From: an uncultured Altererythrobacter sp.
GTDB lineage: Bacteria > Pseudomonadota > Alphaproteobacteria > Sphingomonadales > Sphingomonadaceae
Assembly (NCBI GenBank): GCA_913056125.1
Contig: CAJXNC010000009.1
Span: 52,410-116,409, forward strand
DNA length: 64,000 nt
Reading direction: 5' to 3'
Within the stretch, counting starts at the first letter, position 1; the number at the start of each line of letters is the position of its first letter. Both the position numbers and the translations under genes were made by a program. The notes under the pieces are model-generated. The model saw only the letters and a program-made list of their open reading frames with translations. It was not told where the DNA came from and did not search any database. Positions 38,322 to 47,899 of this stretch are shown here, piece after piece.

Positions 38322-38743
38322 CCCTTTCCCCCTTCCATCTCGCCTTCCCGGTGCATGACCTTGCTGCGGCGCGCGCTTTCTGGGGCGGTGTCATGGGTTG
38401 CCCTGAAGGGCGCAGCAGCGATCAATGGGTCGATTTCGACTTTTACGGCCACCAGATCGTCACTCATCTCGTGCCCGGTTGCGACCAGCGTGACGAGGCC
38501 AACAACCCGGTCGACGGCCACGGTGTGCCGGTGCCGCATTTCGGTATCGTTCTGTCGATGGAGGAATGGCAGGAGCTGGCGGACCGCCTGACCGAGGCCG
38601 GGATGCAATTCGCGATCGAGCCCTATATCCGCTTCAAGGGCCAGCCGGGCGAGCAGGCGACCATGTTCTTCCGCGACCCGAGCGGCAATGCCATCGAAAT
38701 GAAGGCCTTTGCCGACCGCTCCAAGCTCTTCGCCAAGGCCTAG
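38318..38743 (+). CDS. VOC family protein
   Basis: A 141-residue cytosolic glyoxalase-fold protein. It begins [23 protein letters not shown] and ends [16 protein letters not shown], the two halves of a VOC domain, with conserved His near the start and Glu in GNAIEM placed for metal binding. The histidine-rich middle ([14 protein letters not shown]) is common in the subgroup resembling dioxygenase-like VOC proteins. It overlaps the SEDS-like gene. Substrate is unknown. Confidence 0.85.
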   Translation: MTLSPFHLAFPVHDLAAARAFWGGVMGCPEGRSSDQWVDFDFYGHQIVTHLVPGCDQRDEANNPVDGHGVPVPHFGIVLSMEEWQELADRLTEAGMQFAIEPYIRFKGQPGEQATMFFRDPSGNAIEMKAFADRSKLFAKA

Positions 38744-38775
38744 CCGCACGCCAGCCCGCGCGGTAATAATCGCAA

Positions 38776-39462
38776 ATGGCACACCAACAAATCATGCGCC
38801 TGTTTGCGAAGTGGCATATCTGGCTCGGCTGGCTGGTCGGCTTCCCCATCCTGATGTGGACGCTGACCGGCTTTGTCATGGTCCTGAAACCCATCGAGGA
38901 AGTTCGCGGCGAGCATTTGCGCGCCGGGACGGCGCCGCTCGAGGCCGGAGAGCTCGTCTTTCCGGGGCACAAGATGGGAACGGTCACGAGCATTTCGCTG
39001 GTCAACCAGGTCGATGGACCTGCCTGGATTGTCGTCGAAGATACGGGTGGCCGCTATCGCTATTCGGCCCGAGACGGATCGCTCATCCCGCCGCTTATAG
39101 AGAGCGAAGCCACGCGCATTGCCGAGGATGCCTATGCCGGGGATGGCGAGCTCGAAAACGTCACCTATTTTCCCGAAGATGTCTCACCCACGGACCTGCG
39201 TGCTCCCTTTGCTGCATGGGGCGCGCATTTCTCGGACGGCACCAATGTCTATATGCGCGCATCGACCGGCGAAGTGCTGGCCATGCGCACGAGCTGGTGG
39301 CGCGTATTCGACTTCATGTGGGGCCTGCACATCATGGATTTGGAAACGCGCGAGGACACCTCCCATCCGATCCTCATAATCTTCGCATTGCTGGGCGTGA
39401 TCGGGGCGACGCTCGGCTGCATATTGATGTTCCGCAGGAGGAAAGCGAGGGTGAAGGCGTGA
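38776..39462 (+). CDS. PepSY domain membrane protein
   Basis: A 228-residue protein with N-terminal helix (WHIWLGWLVGFPILMWTLTGFVM) and C-terminal helix (ILIIFALLGVIGATLGCILMF) around a periplasmic domain. KWHIWLGWLVG and WRVFDFMWGLHIMDLETRED-type motifs are typical of PepSY-associated membrane proteins, which are often linked to iron or ferric-siderophore reduction. The stop overlaps the start of the next gene (GTGA). Role is inferred from family only. Confidence 0.8.
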   Translation: MAHQQIMRLFAKWHIWLGWLVGFPILMWTLTGFVMVLKPIEEVRGEHLRAGTAPLEAGELVFPGHKMGTVTSISLVNQVDGPAWIVVEDTGGRYRYSARDGSLIPPLIESEATRIAEDAYAGDGELENVTYFPEDVSPTDLRAPFAAWGAHFSDGTNVYMRASTGEVLAMRTSWWRVFDFMWGLHIMDLETREDTSHPILIIFALLGVIGATLGCILMFRRRKARVKA

Positions 39463-40079
39463 ACGCCCCTACCCTCACGCCCCTGCTCGATATCCTCGAT
39501 ATCCTCGGCGTCGCCGTCTTCGCCTTTTCGGGAGCACTGCTGGCAGCCAAGGAGAAGCAAACCTTCGTCACCATGGCCTTTTTCGCGCTGGTCACGGGAG
39601 TTGGAGGCGGCACATTGCGCGACCTTCTGATCGACGCGCCGGTATTCTGGATAGCCGATCCCTGGGTCGCCCTCGCCTGTTTCGTCGTGGCATTGCTTGC
39701 CTGGTTCACGCCGACGCGCTGGTGGGAAGGCAAGATCCTGGAGTTCGCCGATGGCGCGGGCCTGACCGGCTATGCCGTGATCGGGGCAGCCAAGGCGCTA
39801 TCCTACGGCGTGCCCCCGGTGCCCGCGATTGTCATGGGTATCGTGACCGGCTGCGTTGGCGGCATCATCCGCGACGTCGTTGCCGGGCGGCCATCGATCA
39901 TCATGCGCCCCGAACTCTACGTCACCGCTGCCGCGCTTTCCGCCGTGCTGTGCGTGGGTGGGGAGATGGCCGGATTACCGCGCGTTCCGGTATGGACGGT
40001 GGCTACACTAGCGGGTTTTGCCCTGCGCAGCGCAGCGATCCGGTGGAATATCTCGCTACCGGCCTATTCGCGCAATTAG
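39459..40079 (+). CDS. TRIC-type cation channel family protein (UPF0126)
   Basis: A 206-residue inner-membrane protein with about seven helices and the internal duplication of the YicG/YadS family, bacterial relatives of trimeric intracellular cation channels. The first half has VAVFAFSGALLAAKE and GGGTLRDLLID; the second repeats it as VIGAAKALSYGVPPV and GGIIRDVVAGRP. GTG at 39459 overlaps the stop of the PepSY gene and gives the usual length. It converges on the next gene with a 3-base gap. Confidence 0.87.
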   Translation: MNAPTLTPLLDILDILGVAVFAFSGALLAAKEKQTFVTMAFFALVTGVGGGTLRDLLIDAPVFWIADPWVALACFVVALLAWFTPTRWWEGKILEFADGAGLTGYAVIGAAKALSYGVPPVPAIVMGIVTGCVGGIIRDVVAGRPSIIMRPELYVTAAALSAVLCVGGEMAGLPRVPVWTVATLAGFALRSAAIRWNISLPAYSRN

Positions 40080-40082
40080 CGC

Positions 40083-40835
40083 CTAGCCGCCGACATAATC
40101 GTCATAGCCGGGTTCTCCCGGCAAAGGTCCACCGGGATAGGCAGGCATGGGCTGGTTTTGGGAACCGTCAAGATCGGCATCGACGCCATAGCCGTAATCG
40201 TCCTGCTGGTAGCGGTCGTCCACGGGCTGGTAGCGCGTGGCCGCACGGGCGCGGGCATAGTCCGCATCGGACAGCTGCGGACCGCCAGCAGGCCCGCTCA
40301 GCCTGTAAGCTGCATCCTCATAGCCAGCGCCAATATCGACGCTGCGAATGCGTCCTTCATTGTCGATATGGCAGGAAAAGCGATCTCCGGTATTGAGCCA
40401 GCCCGAGAAGTCCCAGCCGCCCGCATTGCGCTCGGCCCGGTCGACTTCGTCCACGCTCTCGCTACCGCGCTCGACCTGGTCGATGCACATGGCCGCAGCA
40501 CGGTCGAGTCCGGTGGATCCGTAGGAGGGACGCGCCTCACGATAGCGCACATCTTCGCGCTCCCGACGGCGGTCATTGTTGCTCGATGCCGAGCTGGCAA
40601 TGGCAGCCACCGCGCCGAGCACCAGCACGCCCGCGATCACATCACCCGCATCGATGCCCCGGTCGCGATGACGACGGCCGCGATACCCGAACATGTCTTC
40701 GGCAGACCCGTCATATATGTCCACCTGCGCGGCGTTGAGCGCGGGCAAGGGGGCGGCCGAAACCGGCATCGCGGTCAAGGAAAAGGCTGCAAGGCCAGCG
40801 GCAGCAGCGGCGAATTTACCTGTGATCAGGGCCAT
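40083..40835 (-). CDS. Secreted hypothetical protein, paralogue A of a tandem pair
   Basis: A 250-residue exported protein. After the signal peptide (ending PVSA) come GRRHRDRGIDAGDVIAGVLV and a short hydrophobic Ala-Gly stretch, then an acidic-basic linker and a domain with two Cys (AAMCIDQVER, RFSCHIDNEGRIRSVDIG). The C-terminal 60 residues are a Tyr-Asp-Gln-Pro-rich tail. The start at 40835 follows GGGAG. It shares its layout with the upstream neighbour, pointing to duplication. Function is unknown. Confidence 0.75.
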   Translation of the reverse strand: MALITGKFAAAAAGLAAFSLTAMPVSAAPLPALNAAQVDIYDGSAEDMFGYRGRRHRDRGIDAGDVIAGVLVLGAVAAIASSASSNNDRRREREDVRYREARPSYGSTGLDRAAAMCIDQVERGSESVDEVDRAERNAGGWDFSGWLNTGDRFSCHIDNEGRIRSVDIGAGYEDAAYRLSGPAGGPQLSDADYARARAATRYQPVDDRYQQDDYGYGVDADLDGSQNQPMPAYPGGPLPGEPGYDDYVGG

Positions 40836-40950
40836 TGAAGGGCTCCCGGAAGGGCCCCGCCTGGACGAGGCGCATTGAGTTATTGTCCCATGCAATAGGC
40901 GGCCCAGGCTTTCGAGGGCCTGAACCGCCTGTCGGGGGAAGTTCGTATAA

Positions 40951-41505
40951 TCAGCGGAGACCACGGATTCCGCTAAAGTCGATATCGACCACCTGCCCGC
41001 GGCGATAATCGCAGGTGAAGCGGCCTTCATCCCAGCCACCACGGCGGGAATTGCGGCCATAGCCATACCGTTCCTGAACGGCGATGCGGCCCTTCACTTC
41101 GAAGCCGCGGCGTTCGCGGTCGACATCGCGGATCTCGGTCACCTGTGCACGGCCACCACCATAACGTTGTGCGGTGCGTTCTGCAGCACGGATGCATTGG
41201 TTTACGGCGGCATTCTCATTGCCGCGACGGTTGTTGTAACCATTGTTGTAGCGGCGATTGTCGTAGCGGTCATTGTAACGACGATCGCGATAGCGGCGAT
41301 CATAGCGATCATCATCGTCGTCACTGGCGATAGCGGCGATGGCCGCGATCCCGCCGATGATCAGCGCGCCGGTCACGACATCTTCCGTCGAGATACCACG
41401 GTCGCGATCACGATGGCGATCCTGAGCTACGGCAGGAGATGCCGTACCCACTGCCATTGCACCAGCGGCGACGGTCCCCAGGAGGATTTTCGAAATGGAC
41501 GTCAT
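40951..41505 (-). CDS. Secreted hypothetical protein, paralogue B of a tandem pair
   Basis: A 184-residue exported protein with the same architecture as its downstream neighbour: signal peptide ending AVAQ, then DRGISTEDVVTGALIIGGI with a short hydrophobic stretch, an Arg-Tyr-Asn-Asp repeat region (RRYNDRYDNRRYNNGYNN), and a domain with two Cys (NQCIRAAERTAQR, GRFTCDYRRGQVVDIDFSG). The start at 41505 follows GGAGAAG. The hydrophobic stretch could anchor it in a membrane. Function is unknown. Confidence 0.78.
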   Translation of the reverse strand: MTSISKILLGTVAAGAMAVGTASPAVAQDRHRDRDRGISTEDVVTGALIIGGIAAIAAIASDDDDDRYDRRYRDRRYNDRYDNRRYNNGYNNRRGNENAAVNQCIRAAERTAQRYGGGRAQVTEIRDVDRERRGFEVKGRIAVQERYGYGRNSRRGGWDEGRFTCDYRRGQVVDIDFSGIRGLR

Positions 41506-41620
41506 AAGGCTTCTCCTCTCATGTCCGCGGCGGCCCTATCGCCACCGATGAGAAGGGTTCTAGGCGAGTCGGCGTGAGGTCGTGCTGAACTCGCATGTTA
41601 GCCGATGTTCAGGAAACCAA

Positions 41621-43711
41621 TTACTTTCCTGAATGACTGTTCGAGGCCTGCAATCCTGTCCAAAATGCGAGGAAACCCGCAATGTCAGAGGCCTCTGCAA
41701 TGGCCTTGTCGGTCGGCTTGCCCGAACCATGCCCTGCCCGCGTTTCGATGCGGATGAGCTGCGGGCGTTCTCCCAGTTCAGCTTCCTGAAGCGCCGCGAC
41801 ATATTTGAAGCTGTGTCCCGGAACCACGCGGTCATCGGTATCGGCGGTGGTCACCAGCATTGCGGGATAATCGCTACCGCGCTGGATATTGTGCAACGGC
41901 GAATAGGCACGCAGGACCGCAAAGTCCTCTTCCCGGTCGGGATAGCCGTAATCGTCGACCCAGTATCGCCCTGCAGTCCAGCGATCGAAGCGCAGCATGT
42001 CCATCACGCCGACAGCGGCATTTCCCGCAGCGAAGAGGTCGGGTCGCTGGTTGACCACGGCACCGACAAGCAATCCGCCATTGGAGCCGCCCTGGATTGC
42101 CAGCCCGCCCTGCGGAGTGATGCCCTCGCCTATCAGGAATTCTCCTGCGGCAATGAAATCGTCGAATACGTTCTGCTTGTTCGCGCGGCGCCCGGCATCG
42201 TGCCATGCCTTGCCATATTCCCCGCCGCCACGAAGATTGGCGACAACAAAGGCTCCGCCCGCCTCGACCCATGCCAACCTGCTCGGCGAAAAGCCGGGAG
42301 TGAGCGAGATGTCGAACCCTCCATAGCCATAGAGCACGGTGGGGGCCGCCACGGCCGCTTCTGCAATGTCGCGGCGACGCAAGACGAACATGGGCACGCG
42401 CGTGCCGTCCTTGCTGGTGTAGAAGAACTGCTCGACCAGGAAGGCATCGGGGTCGAAAGCCAGATCGGGCGCGGCCCAGATGCTGCTTTCCCCGCTCGCC
42501 AAGTCCATGCGGTAGATCGTTGCGGGACGATTGAAGCTGGTGAAGGCGTAGAAGGTTTCCGGATTACCCGGCTCTCCGGTGAAGCCGCCGACCGTACCGA
42601 TTCCGTCCAGCTCAACTTCGCCAGCCGGTTCGCCTTCCAGCGTGAACAATCGCACCACCGAACAGGCATCGCGCAAATAAGAGATCACCAGCCGGCCTCC
42701 CACCAGCGAAACCCCGCCGATCACCTGCTCCTGCTCAGGGACGATCGTCTGCCATTCGGGATTGTCGCTATCGAGATCGATAGTGGCGATACGGTAGAGC
42801 GGTGCATCGGCATTGGTGGCGAACCAGAGCTTGCCGCCAATCCCGTTGATCATGCTCCAGTCATGCTCGAAGCCGGTGATGAGCTCGCGCACTGCCCAGC
42901 CCTTCTCGGCACGGGCGGCAAGGTCGATGGCTCGCACTTCGTAACAGGAATCGGTGCCCTTGTGGCTGACGATGAGCGCCCAGCGCCCATCGGTAGTCAC
43001 GCGCGCCGAATGGCCGATCTTGGGATGCTCGGGCGTATCGTAGACAAGCTCGTCTTCTGCCTGCGGCGTACCGAGGCGATGGAAATAGACCTTCTGGTTA
43101 AAGTTGAGAGCCTGGAAGTCCGCTCCTTCCTCGGGCTCGGGGAAACGCGAATAGAGGAAGCCCTCTTCCCCCACCCAGGACAGGCCGGTGAATTTGCACC
43201 AGCGGATCTCGTCGCCCAGTTCCTCTCCGCTCTCGACATCGAGCACGCGCAGGATCCGCCAGTCAGAACCCCCATCCTGCACCGAAAAAAGCAGTTTCGA
43301 GCCGTCGGGCGATGGCTGCCACATATCGAGCGCAGTGGCTCCGTCATCGGCCCAGCTATTGGGATCGATCAGCAGGCGCGGCTCACCCTCGAGGGTGTTG
43401 CGGACATAGAGCCGGCTCTGGTTCTGCAACCCCGTATTGTGCGTGTAGAAATAGCGTGTGCCCTTGCGCCGCGGGGTCGAGAAGCGTTCGAAATCGAACA
43501 ATTCGCCAATGCGCTGGCGGAACCAGTCGCGCGCGGGCAATTGGGTCAGCACCTCATCGGTGACGGCGTTCTGACGCTCGACCCAATCGGCTACGTCCTC
43601 GCAATTGCGGACATCCTCTTCGAGCCAGCGATACGGGTCGGAAATCTCTTCTCCGAACAGGGTTTCGGTCAGCTCCTCGCGGCGGCTCTCGGGATAGGCG
43701 GGTATCTTCAT
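41621..43711 (-). CDS. Prolyl oligopeptidase family serine peptidase (S9A)
   Basis: A 696-residue enzyme cleaving short peptides after proline. The N-terminal part (PDPYRWLE-like ISDPYRWLEED) leads into a seven-bladed propeller, followed by the alpha/beta hydrolase domain with GYGGFDISLTPGFSPSRLAW, the nucleophile in IQGGSNGGLLVG, the Asp in TADTDDRVVPGHSFK and the His in RAGHGSGKPTDK. No signal peptide is seen, so it is predicted cytosolic, unlike the many exported sphingomonad S9 enzymes. Confidence 0.93.
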   Translation of the reverse strand: MKIPAYPESRREELTETLFGEEISDPYRWLEEDVRNCEDVADWVERQNAVTDEVLTQLPARDWFRQRIGELFDFERFSTPRRKGTRYFYTHNTGLQNQSRLYVRNTLEGEPRLLIDPNSWADDGATALDMWQPSPDGSKLLFSVQDGGSDWRILRVLDVESGEELGDEIRWCKFTGLSWVGEEGFLYSRFPEPEEGADFQALNFNQKVYFHRLGTPQAEDELVYDTPEHPKIGHSARVTTDGRWALIVSHKGTDSCYEVRAIDLAARAEKGWAVRELITGFEHDWSMINGIGGKLWFATNADAPLYRIATIDLDSDNPEWQTIVPEQEQVIGGVSLVGGRLVISYLRDACSVVRLFTLEGEPAGEVELDGIGTVGGFTGEPGNPETFYAFTSFNRPATIYRMDLASGESSIWAAPDLAFDPDAFLVEQFFYTSKDGTRVPMFVLRRRDIAEAAVAAPTVLYGYGGFDISLTPGFSPSRLAWVEAGGAFVVANLRGGGEYGKAWHDAGRRANKQNVFDDFIAAGEFLIGEGITPQGGLAIQGGSNGGLLVGAVVNQRPDLFAAGNAAVGVMDMLRFDRWTAGRYWVDDYGYPDREEDFAVLRAYSPLHNIQRGSDYPAMLVTTADTDDRVVPGHSFKYVAALQEAELGERPQLIRIETRAGHGSGKPTDKAIAEASDIAGFLAFWTGLQASNSHSGK

Positions 43712-43756
43712 GCAAGCGAACTAGGCACGCGCAGGGCGAGCTGCAAGGCGCGCACG

Positions 43757-43793
43757 AAAAAGGGCGGCAGTGCCGCTGCACTACCGCCCTTTG
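43757..43793 (-). terminator. Terminator after rplQ
   Basis: GGGCGGTAGTGC-AGCG-GCACTGCCGCCC on the minus strand (arms 43778-43789 and 43762-43773, one mismatch) extended by AAA/TTT and followed by five T. It closes the rpsM-rplQ operon 20 bases after the rplQ stop. Confidence 0.9.
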
Positions 43794-43813
43794 AACTCGG
43801 TTACGAATGCGCC

Positions 43814-44233
43814 TTAGGCGTCTTCGTATTCGTCCTCGACCATGACTGGGCCGGAGTCCTGGCCCTTGGCGTCTTCGTCGCGGTCGACCAGCTCGATGAT
43901 GGCGATCGGCGCAGCGTCCGAGGCGCGGATGCCGGCCTTGATCACGCGGGTATAGCCACCCTCGCGGTCGGCATAACGCTCGGCGAGGACGTCGAACAGC
44001 TTCTTAAGCTGGGTTTCGTCCATCAAGCGAGCCGCGGCAAGGCGACGGTTCGACAGGCCGCCACGCTTCGCCAGCGTGATCAGCTTCTCGACATAGGGAC
44101 GCAGTTCCTTGGCCTTGGCCGTGGTGGTGGTGATCTGCTCGTGCTTGATCAGCGCGGCAGCCATGTTGCGGAACAGGGCCTTGCGATGACCCGACTTGCG
44201 GCTCAGCTTACGGCCGGCGATACCATGACGCAT
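43814..44233 (-). CDS. rplQ: Ribosomal protein L17
   Basis: Large-subunit protein at the peptide exit tunnel region, 139 residues, slightly longer than the E. coli protein because of an acidic C-terminal tail ([20 protein letters not shown]). The N-terminus [24 protein letters not shown] is diagnostic. Last gene of the alpha operon, 86 bases after rpoA and followed by a strong terminator. Confidence 0.97.
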   Translation of the reverse strand: MRHGIAGRKLSRKSGHRKALFRNMAAALIKHEQITTTTAKAKELRPYVEKLITLAKRGGLSNRRLAAARLMDETQLKKLFDVLAERYADREGGYTRVIKAGIRASDAAPIAIIELVDRDEDAKGQDSGPVMVEDEYEDA

Positions 44234-44319
44234 ATTCTTTACTCCGTTCGATAAGGGCCCGTGTCAGGTAGCCCGTAGCAGGCCGGAAGAAGGGGTCCGG
44301 CCCATGCCCCGTTGAGTGA

Positions 44320-45375
44320 TTAACCCAGAAGTTCCTGTTCGAGCTTCTTGGCCATCTCTTCGATGTTCTCCGGCGGCCAGCCGGGGATGTCCATGCCGAG
44401 GCGCAGGCCCATCGACGAAAGGACTTCCTTGATCTCGTTGAGCGACTTGCGGCCGAAATTCGGCGTACGCAGCATCTCGGCTTCGGTCTTCTGGACCAGG
44501 TCGCCGATATAGATGATGTTGTCGTTCTTGAGGCAGTTGGCCGAACGCACGGACAGCTCGAGCTCGTCGACCTTCTTGAGGAGGTAACGGTTGAGCTGGT
44601 TAGTGTCGCTTTCCTGCGGCTCGGCAGCCATGCCGATCATCGCGCCCTGCGGCTGCGGAATGCCATCCTCGAAGTGGACGAACAGGGTCAGCTGGTCCTG
44701 CAGAATGCGCGCGGCGTAGGCCACGGCGTCTTCCGGCGTGACAGTGCCATCGGTCTCGACGGTCAGGCTGAGCTTGTCGAAGTCCAGTTCCTGGCCGACA
44801 CGGGCGTTCTCAACCTTGTAGCTGACCTGCTTGATCGGCGAGTAGAGCGAGTCCACCGGGATCAGGCCGATCGGCGCATCGGCCGGACGGTTGGCAACTG
44901 CCGGGGCATAGCCCTTGCCGGTATCGGCGGTCAGTTCCATGTTCAGCGTGGCGCCCTCGTCCAGGTGACAGATCACCAGCTTCGGGTTCATCACTTCGAT
45001 GTCGCCGGTCACGGCGATATCGCCGGCGGTCACTTCAGCAGGGCCGGTAGCGGAAAGCTGCAGGCGCTTGGGGCCTTCGCCTTCCATCTTCAGCGCGATC
45101 TGCTTCACGTTGAGGACGATATCGGTCACGTCCTCACGCACACCGGCGAGGGACGAGAATTCGTGCAGCACATTCTCGATCTTGATCGAGGTAATGGCGG
45201 CACCCTGAAGGCTGGCAAGCAGCACGCGGCGCAGCGCATTGCCCAAGGTCAGGCCGTAGCCACGCTCGAGCGGTTCGGCCACGAAAGTGGCCTTGCGGCT
45301 CTTGTCGCCGCCTTCCTTGATCTCGAGGCTGTTGGGCTTCTTGAGTTCCTGCCAGTTCTTCATATTGACGGACAT
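44320..45375 (-). CDS. rpoA: RNA polymerase alpha subunit
   Basis: A 351-residue subunit. The N-terminal assembly domain includes [21 protein letters not shown] and GYAPA, and the C-terminal domain that binds UP elements and activators includes [16 protein letters not shown] and [21 protein letters not shown]. The start at 45375 ([15 protein letters not shown]) follows GGGGAAG; a Met four codons later is the alternative. Lies between rpsK and rplQ as in other alphaproteobacteria. Confidence 0.98.
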   Translation of the reverse strand: MSVNMKNWQELKKPNSLEIKEGGDKSRKATFVAEPLERGYGLTLGNALRRVLLASLQGAAITSIKIENVLHEFSSLAGVREDVTDIVLNVKQIALKMEGEGPKRLQLSATGPAEVTAGDIAVTGDIEVMNPKLVICHLDEGATLNMELTADTGKGYAPAVANRPADAPIGLIPVDSLYSPIKQVSYKVENARVGQELDFDKLSLTVETDGTVTPEDAVAYAARILQDQLTLFVHFEDGIPQPQGAMIGMAAEPQESDTNQLNRYLLKKVDELELSVRSANCLKNDNIIYIGDLVQKTEAEMLRTPNFGRKSLNEIKEVLSSMGLRLGMDIPGWPPENIEEMAKKLEQELLG

Positions 45376-45499
45376 GGACTTCCCCTAAAGGTTCTGTTTC
45401 GGCGGCAAAGGCCGCGGAGCGTCTGGGACGCCGCGGCCGATGCGAATTACTGTAATGCGAAACCGGTGAGCTCTCTCCGGTCCCGCGCGGCAGGTTCGA

Positions 45500-45889
45500 T
45501 CAGACGCGACGGCGCTTGGATGGCCTCACACCATTGTGCGGGATCGGCGTCACATCGCGGATCGAGGTGATGGTGAAGCCCACCGCCTGCAGCGCACGAA
45601 GCGCAGACTCGCGACCCGAACCGGGCCCCTTGATCTCGACTTCGAGGGTGCGGACGCCATGCTCGGCGGCCTTCTTGCCAGCGTCGTCCGCAGCCACCTG
45701 AGCGGCATAGGGGGTCGACTTGCGGCTGCCCTTGAAGCCCATCATGCCCGCGCTGGACCAGCTGATCGCATTGCCCTGCGCATCGGTGATGGTGATCATG
45801 GTGTTGTTGAAGCTGGCGTTGACGTGGGCAACACCGCTCGAAATATTCTTCTTGTCGCGACGCCTGATGCGGCCGGGTTCGCGTGCCAT
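45500..45889 (-). CDS. rpsK: Ribosomal protein S11
   Basis: Small-subunit platform protein, 129 residues. It contains the conserved [20 protein letters not shown] and ends with [18 protein letters not shown], the universal S11 C-terminus next to the mRNA exit. It sits 49 bases after rpsM and 124 before rpoA on the same message. Confidence 0.98.
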   Translation of the reverse strand: MAREPGRIRRRDKKNISSGVAHVNASFNNTMITITDAQGNAISWSSAGMMGFKGSRKSTPYAAQVAADDAGKKAAEHGVRTLEVEIKGPGSGRESALRALQAVGFTITSIRDVTPIPHNGVRPSKRRRV

Positions 45890-45938
45890 ATCTCGTATTC
45901 CTCTTTATCTCGGGAAGAAGGGAAAAGCGCTTGCGCGC

Positions 45939-46307
45939 TTACTTCTTCTTGCCGGCGATCGGCTTGGCCTTACCCTTGCGAGTGCGGGCGTTGGTGTGAG
46001 TGCGCTGACCGCGAACGGGCAGGCCCTTGCGATGACGCAGGCCGCGATAGCAAGCCAGGTCCATCAGGCGCTTGATGTTCATCGCCGTGTCACGGCGAAG
46101 GTCGCCTTCGACGGTGTAATCAGCGTCGATCGCTTCACGGATCTGCAGCACTTCGGCGTCGGACAGGTCCTGCACGCGGCGCGCGTGATCGATGCCCAGC
46201 TTGTCGGCGATCTTCTTGGCCGTCGTCGGGCCAATTCCGTGAATGTAGGTCAGCGCGACAATAACGCGCTTGTTGGTGGGGATGTTTACCCCGGCAATAC
46301 GAGCCAC
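45939..46307 (-). CDS. rpsM: Ribosomal protein S13
   Basis: Small-subunit head protein of 122 residues that bridges to the large subunit. N-terminus [21 protein letters not shown] and C-terminus [21 protein letters not shown] are diagnostic. First gene of the alpha operon; the leader just upstream holds an AGGGG-TTTT-CCCCT hairpin (46326-46339) before the GGAG ribosome binding site, which might influence translation. rpmJ is not present before it. Confidence 0.98.
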   Translation of the reverse strand: MARIAGVNIPTNKRVIVALTYIHGIGPTTAKKIADKLGIDHARRVQDLSDAEVLQIREAIDADYTVEGDLRRDTAMNIKRLMDLACYRGLRHRKGLPVRGQRTHTNARTRKGKAKPIAGKKK

Positions 46308-46548
46308 TTAATTCTCCTGCTCCACAGGGGAAAACCCCTATCTCATAGCGTCAGTTCTCTCGTCCGATCGCAATCTTGCCTAGAACGACAATAAGCCCGG
46401 ATGGCGCGCAAACGGCTGCCGCCTGCCGGACTTGATTCCGATTAAACGAATGGAAGGCGCAAGTAGGGCGATTCGCCCTTCAGGTCAAGCGCACAAAAGA
46501 GCCGTGAGTCCGCGCCCACGTCTCCAGTCAATATTACCTAGGATTACT

Positions 46549-46577
46549 CTTATACAGCTTCGCGCGGAGAAGGTCAA
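46549..46577 (-). promoter_or_regulatory. Promoter of the rpsM-rpsK-rpoA-rplQ operon
   Basis: TTGACC (plus 46572-46577) and TATAAG (plus 46549-46554) on the minus strand with a 17-base spacer, a near-consensus sigma-70 promoter about 230 bases before rpsM. The leader contains AGGGCGA-T-TCGCCCT (46465-46479) and a CCGGACTTGATTCCG element (about 46426-46440). The 293-base gap holds no gene. Confidence 0.8.
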
Positions 46578-46600
46578 AATTCCCCAAGCAAGAAAGTGTA

Positions 46601-47140
46601 TCAGTCCACCTCGATCGCCCCGCCCAGTGCATCGGCCAGATTGCCAAGGAATTCTCCCTGCACCCTGTCAACAACCGGCGCGAGTTCGGCCAAGGACATG
46701 CGGGATTCGCCGCCAACAACATAATCCCAGGTGATGCGGGTACCGTCCTGTACGGCTTCCAGCTTGACAGACAACGTCCCTTTCAACCCTTCGGTCTGCA
46801 GCGGGCCGAGCGCGCCGGTCATGCGCAGTTCCACATGCGGCTGGACGAAAAGCACCCGCATATGTTCGGCAGATCCGGACGGCGCACCATTCACACCGGG
46901 CAGGACTTCGCAGAAACAGCCACCGGCATGCGGATCGAGCGTCAGATTGTCCGAATTGTCCGAATAGGAATGGTGCCACCAGAACTGCGGCTCCACCAGC
47001 ATGCTCCAGGCCGAAGCCGAATCTACTCCCACCACAACGCTCTGGCTGCTCGCAAAACCGCCCGTTTCGGATGGCACGACTTCAGCGGCAAGTGGCATGG
47101 CAAGGCACAGACCGCAAAGCGCAATTATCCGACGAAACAT
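46601..47140 (-). CDS. Secreted SRPBCC (START-like) domain protein
   Basis: A 179-residue exported protein; signal peptide ends MPLAAEV. The mature part has the START-like helix-grip pattern: SVVVGVDSASAWSMLVEPQFWW at its start, ELRMTGALGPLQ and SVKLEAVQDGTRITWDYVVGG in the middle, and a long C-terminal helix. Such domains bind hydrophobic ligands. The ATG at 47140 follows GGGAG; a TTG two codons upstream is an alternative. It is inserted between adk and rpsM within the ribosomal superoperon. Confidence 0.8.
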   Translation of the reverse strand: MFRRIIALCGLCLAMPLAAEVVPSETGGFASSQSVVVGVDSASAWSMLVEPQFWWHHSYSDNSDNLTLDPHAGGCFCEVLPGVNGAPSGSAEHMRVLFVQPHVELRMTGALGPLQTEGLKGTLSVKLEAVQDGTRITWDYVVGGESRMSLAELAPVVDRVQGEFLGNLADALGGAIEVD

Positions 47141-47213
47141 ATGCAATGCTCCCGATCTGCCTATCCCCTGCGCAGGTCTAGCAAAGGAGGAGCGGATCAG
47201 GAAGCAGCGGCGA

Positions 47214-47861
47214 TCAGCCGTTCAGGACCTTCTCTATCGCCTCGGTCACATCGTCGATTTCGGCCATGCCGTCGATACGGGTCACGAGACCGCTCTTCTC
47301 GTAATAGGGAAGGATCGGCGCAGTCTTGGCGCGATACTCGGCCATGCGCGTACGCACGGTTTCCTCGTTATCGTCCTTGCGGCGCTTGAAGTCGGTCGAG
47401 CCACACTTGTCGCACACGCCCTCTTTTGCGGGCTGCTTGAAGGTGTCGTGATAGCCCTCACCACAATTGGCACAGGTGAAGCGGCCGGTAATGCGTTCGA
47501 CCAGCGCGTCCTCGTCCACGTCGAGTTCGATCACATGCTGCAACTTGCGGCCATGCTTGGCGAGCAGCGCGTCGAGCGCAACAGCCTGCGCTTCGGTACG
47601 CGGATAGCCGTCAAAGATCGCGCCGGTGCTTTCGTCCAGGGCCGCCAGTTCGTCATCGATCAGAGCGGAAACGATCGCGTCGCTGACCAGTTCGCCGCGT
47701 TCCATGATCGCCTTGGCCTTGAGGCCGACCTCGGTCTCAGCCTTGACCGCAGCGCGCAACATGTCGCCCGTCGAAAGCTGCTTCATTCCACGATGTTCGA
47801 CCAGCAGGCCGGATTGCGTCCCCTTGCCGGCTCCCGGCGGACCAAGAAGGATAATGTTCAT
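47214..47861 (-). CDS. adk: Adenylate kinase
   Basis: Cytosolic AMP-ATP phosphotransferase, 215 residues, the long form. P-loop LLGPPGAGKGTQ at residues 5-16, AMP-binding TGDMLRAAV, and GYPRTEAQA are present. The LID domain has four cysteines (CANCGEGYHDTF and CDKCGS), so it should bind structural zinc, in contrast to the E. coli enzyme. It lies 38 bases after secY as in many bacteria. Confidence 0.97.
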   Translation of the reverse strand: MNIILLGPPGAGKGTQSGLLVEHRGMKQLSTGDMLRAAVKAETEVGLKAKAIMERGELVSDAIVSALIDDELAALDESTGAIFDGYPRTEAQAVALDALLAKHGRKLQHVIELDVDEDALVERITGRFTCANCGEGYHDTFKQPAKEGVCDKCGSTDFKRRKDDNEETVRTRMAEYRAKTAPILPYYEKSGLVTRIDGMAEIDDVTEAIEKVLNG

Positions 47862-47899
47862 ATTGCCGAAAATCCCCCGTTAGCGTCGCATCGCGCCGA

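Noticed and set aside
41633..44254. 873-codon plus-strand open frame opposite the prolyl oligopeptidase and rplQ
   Set aside because: Both minus-strand genes are certain from their catalytic and diagnostic motifs; the opposite frame is a GC shadow.
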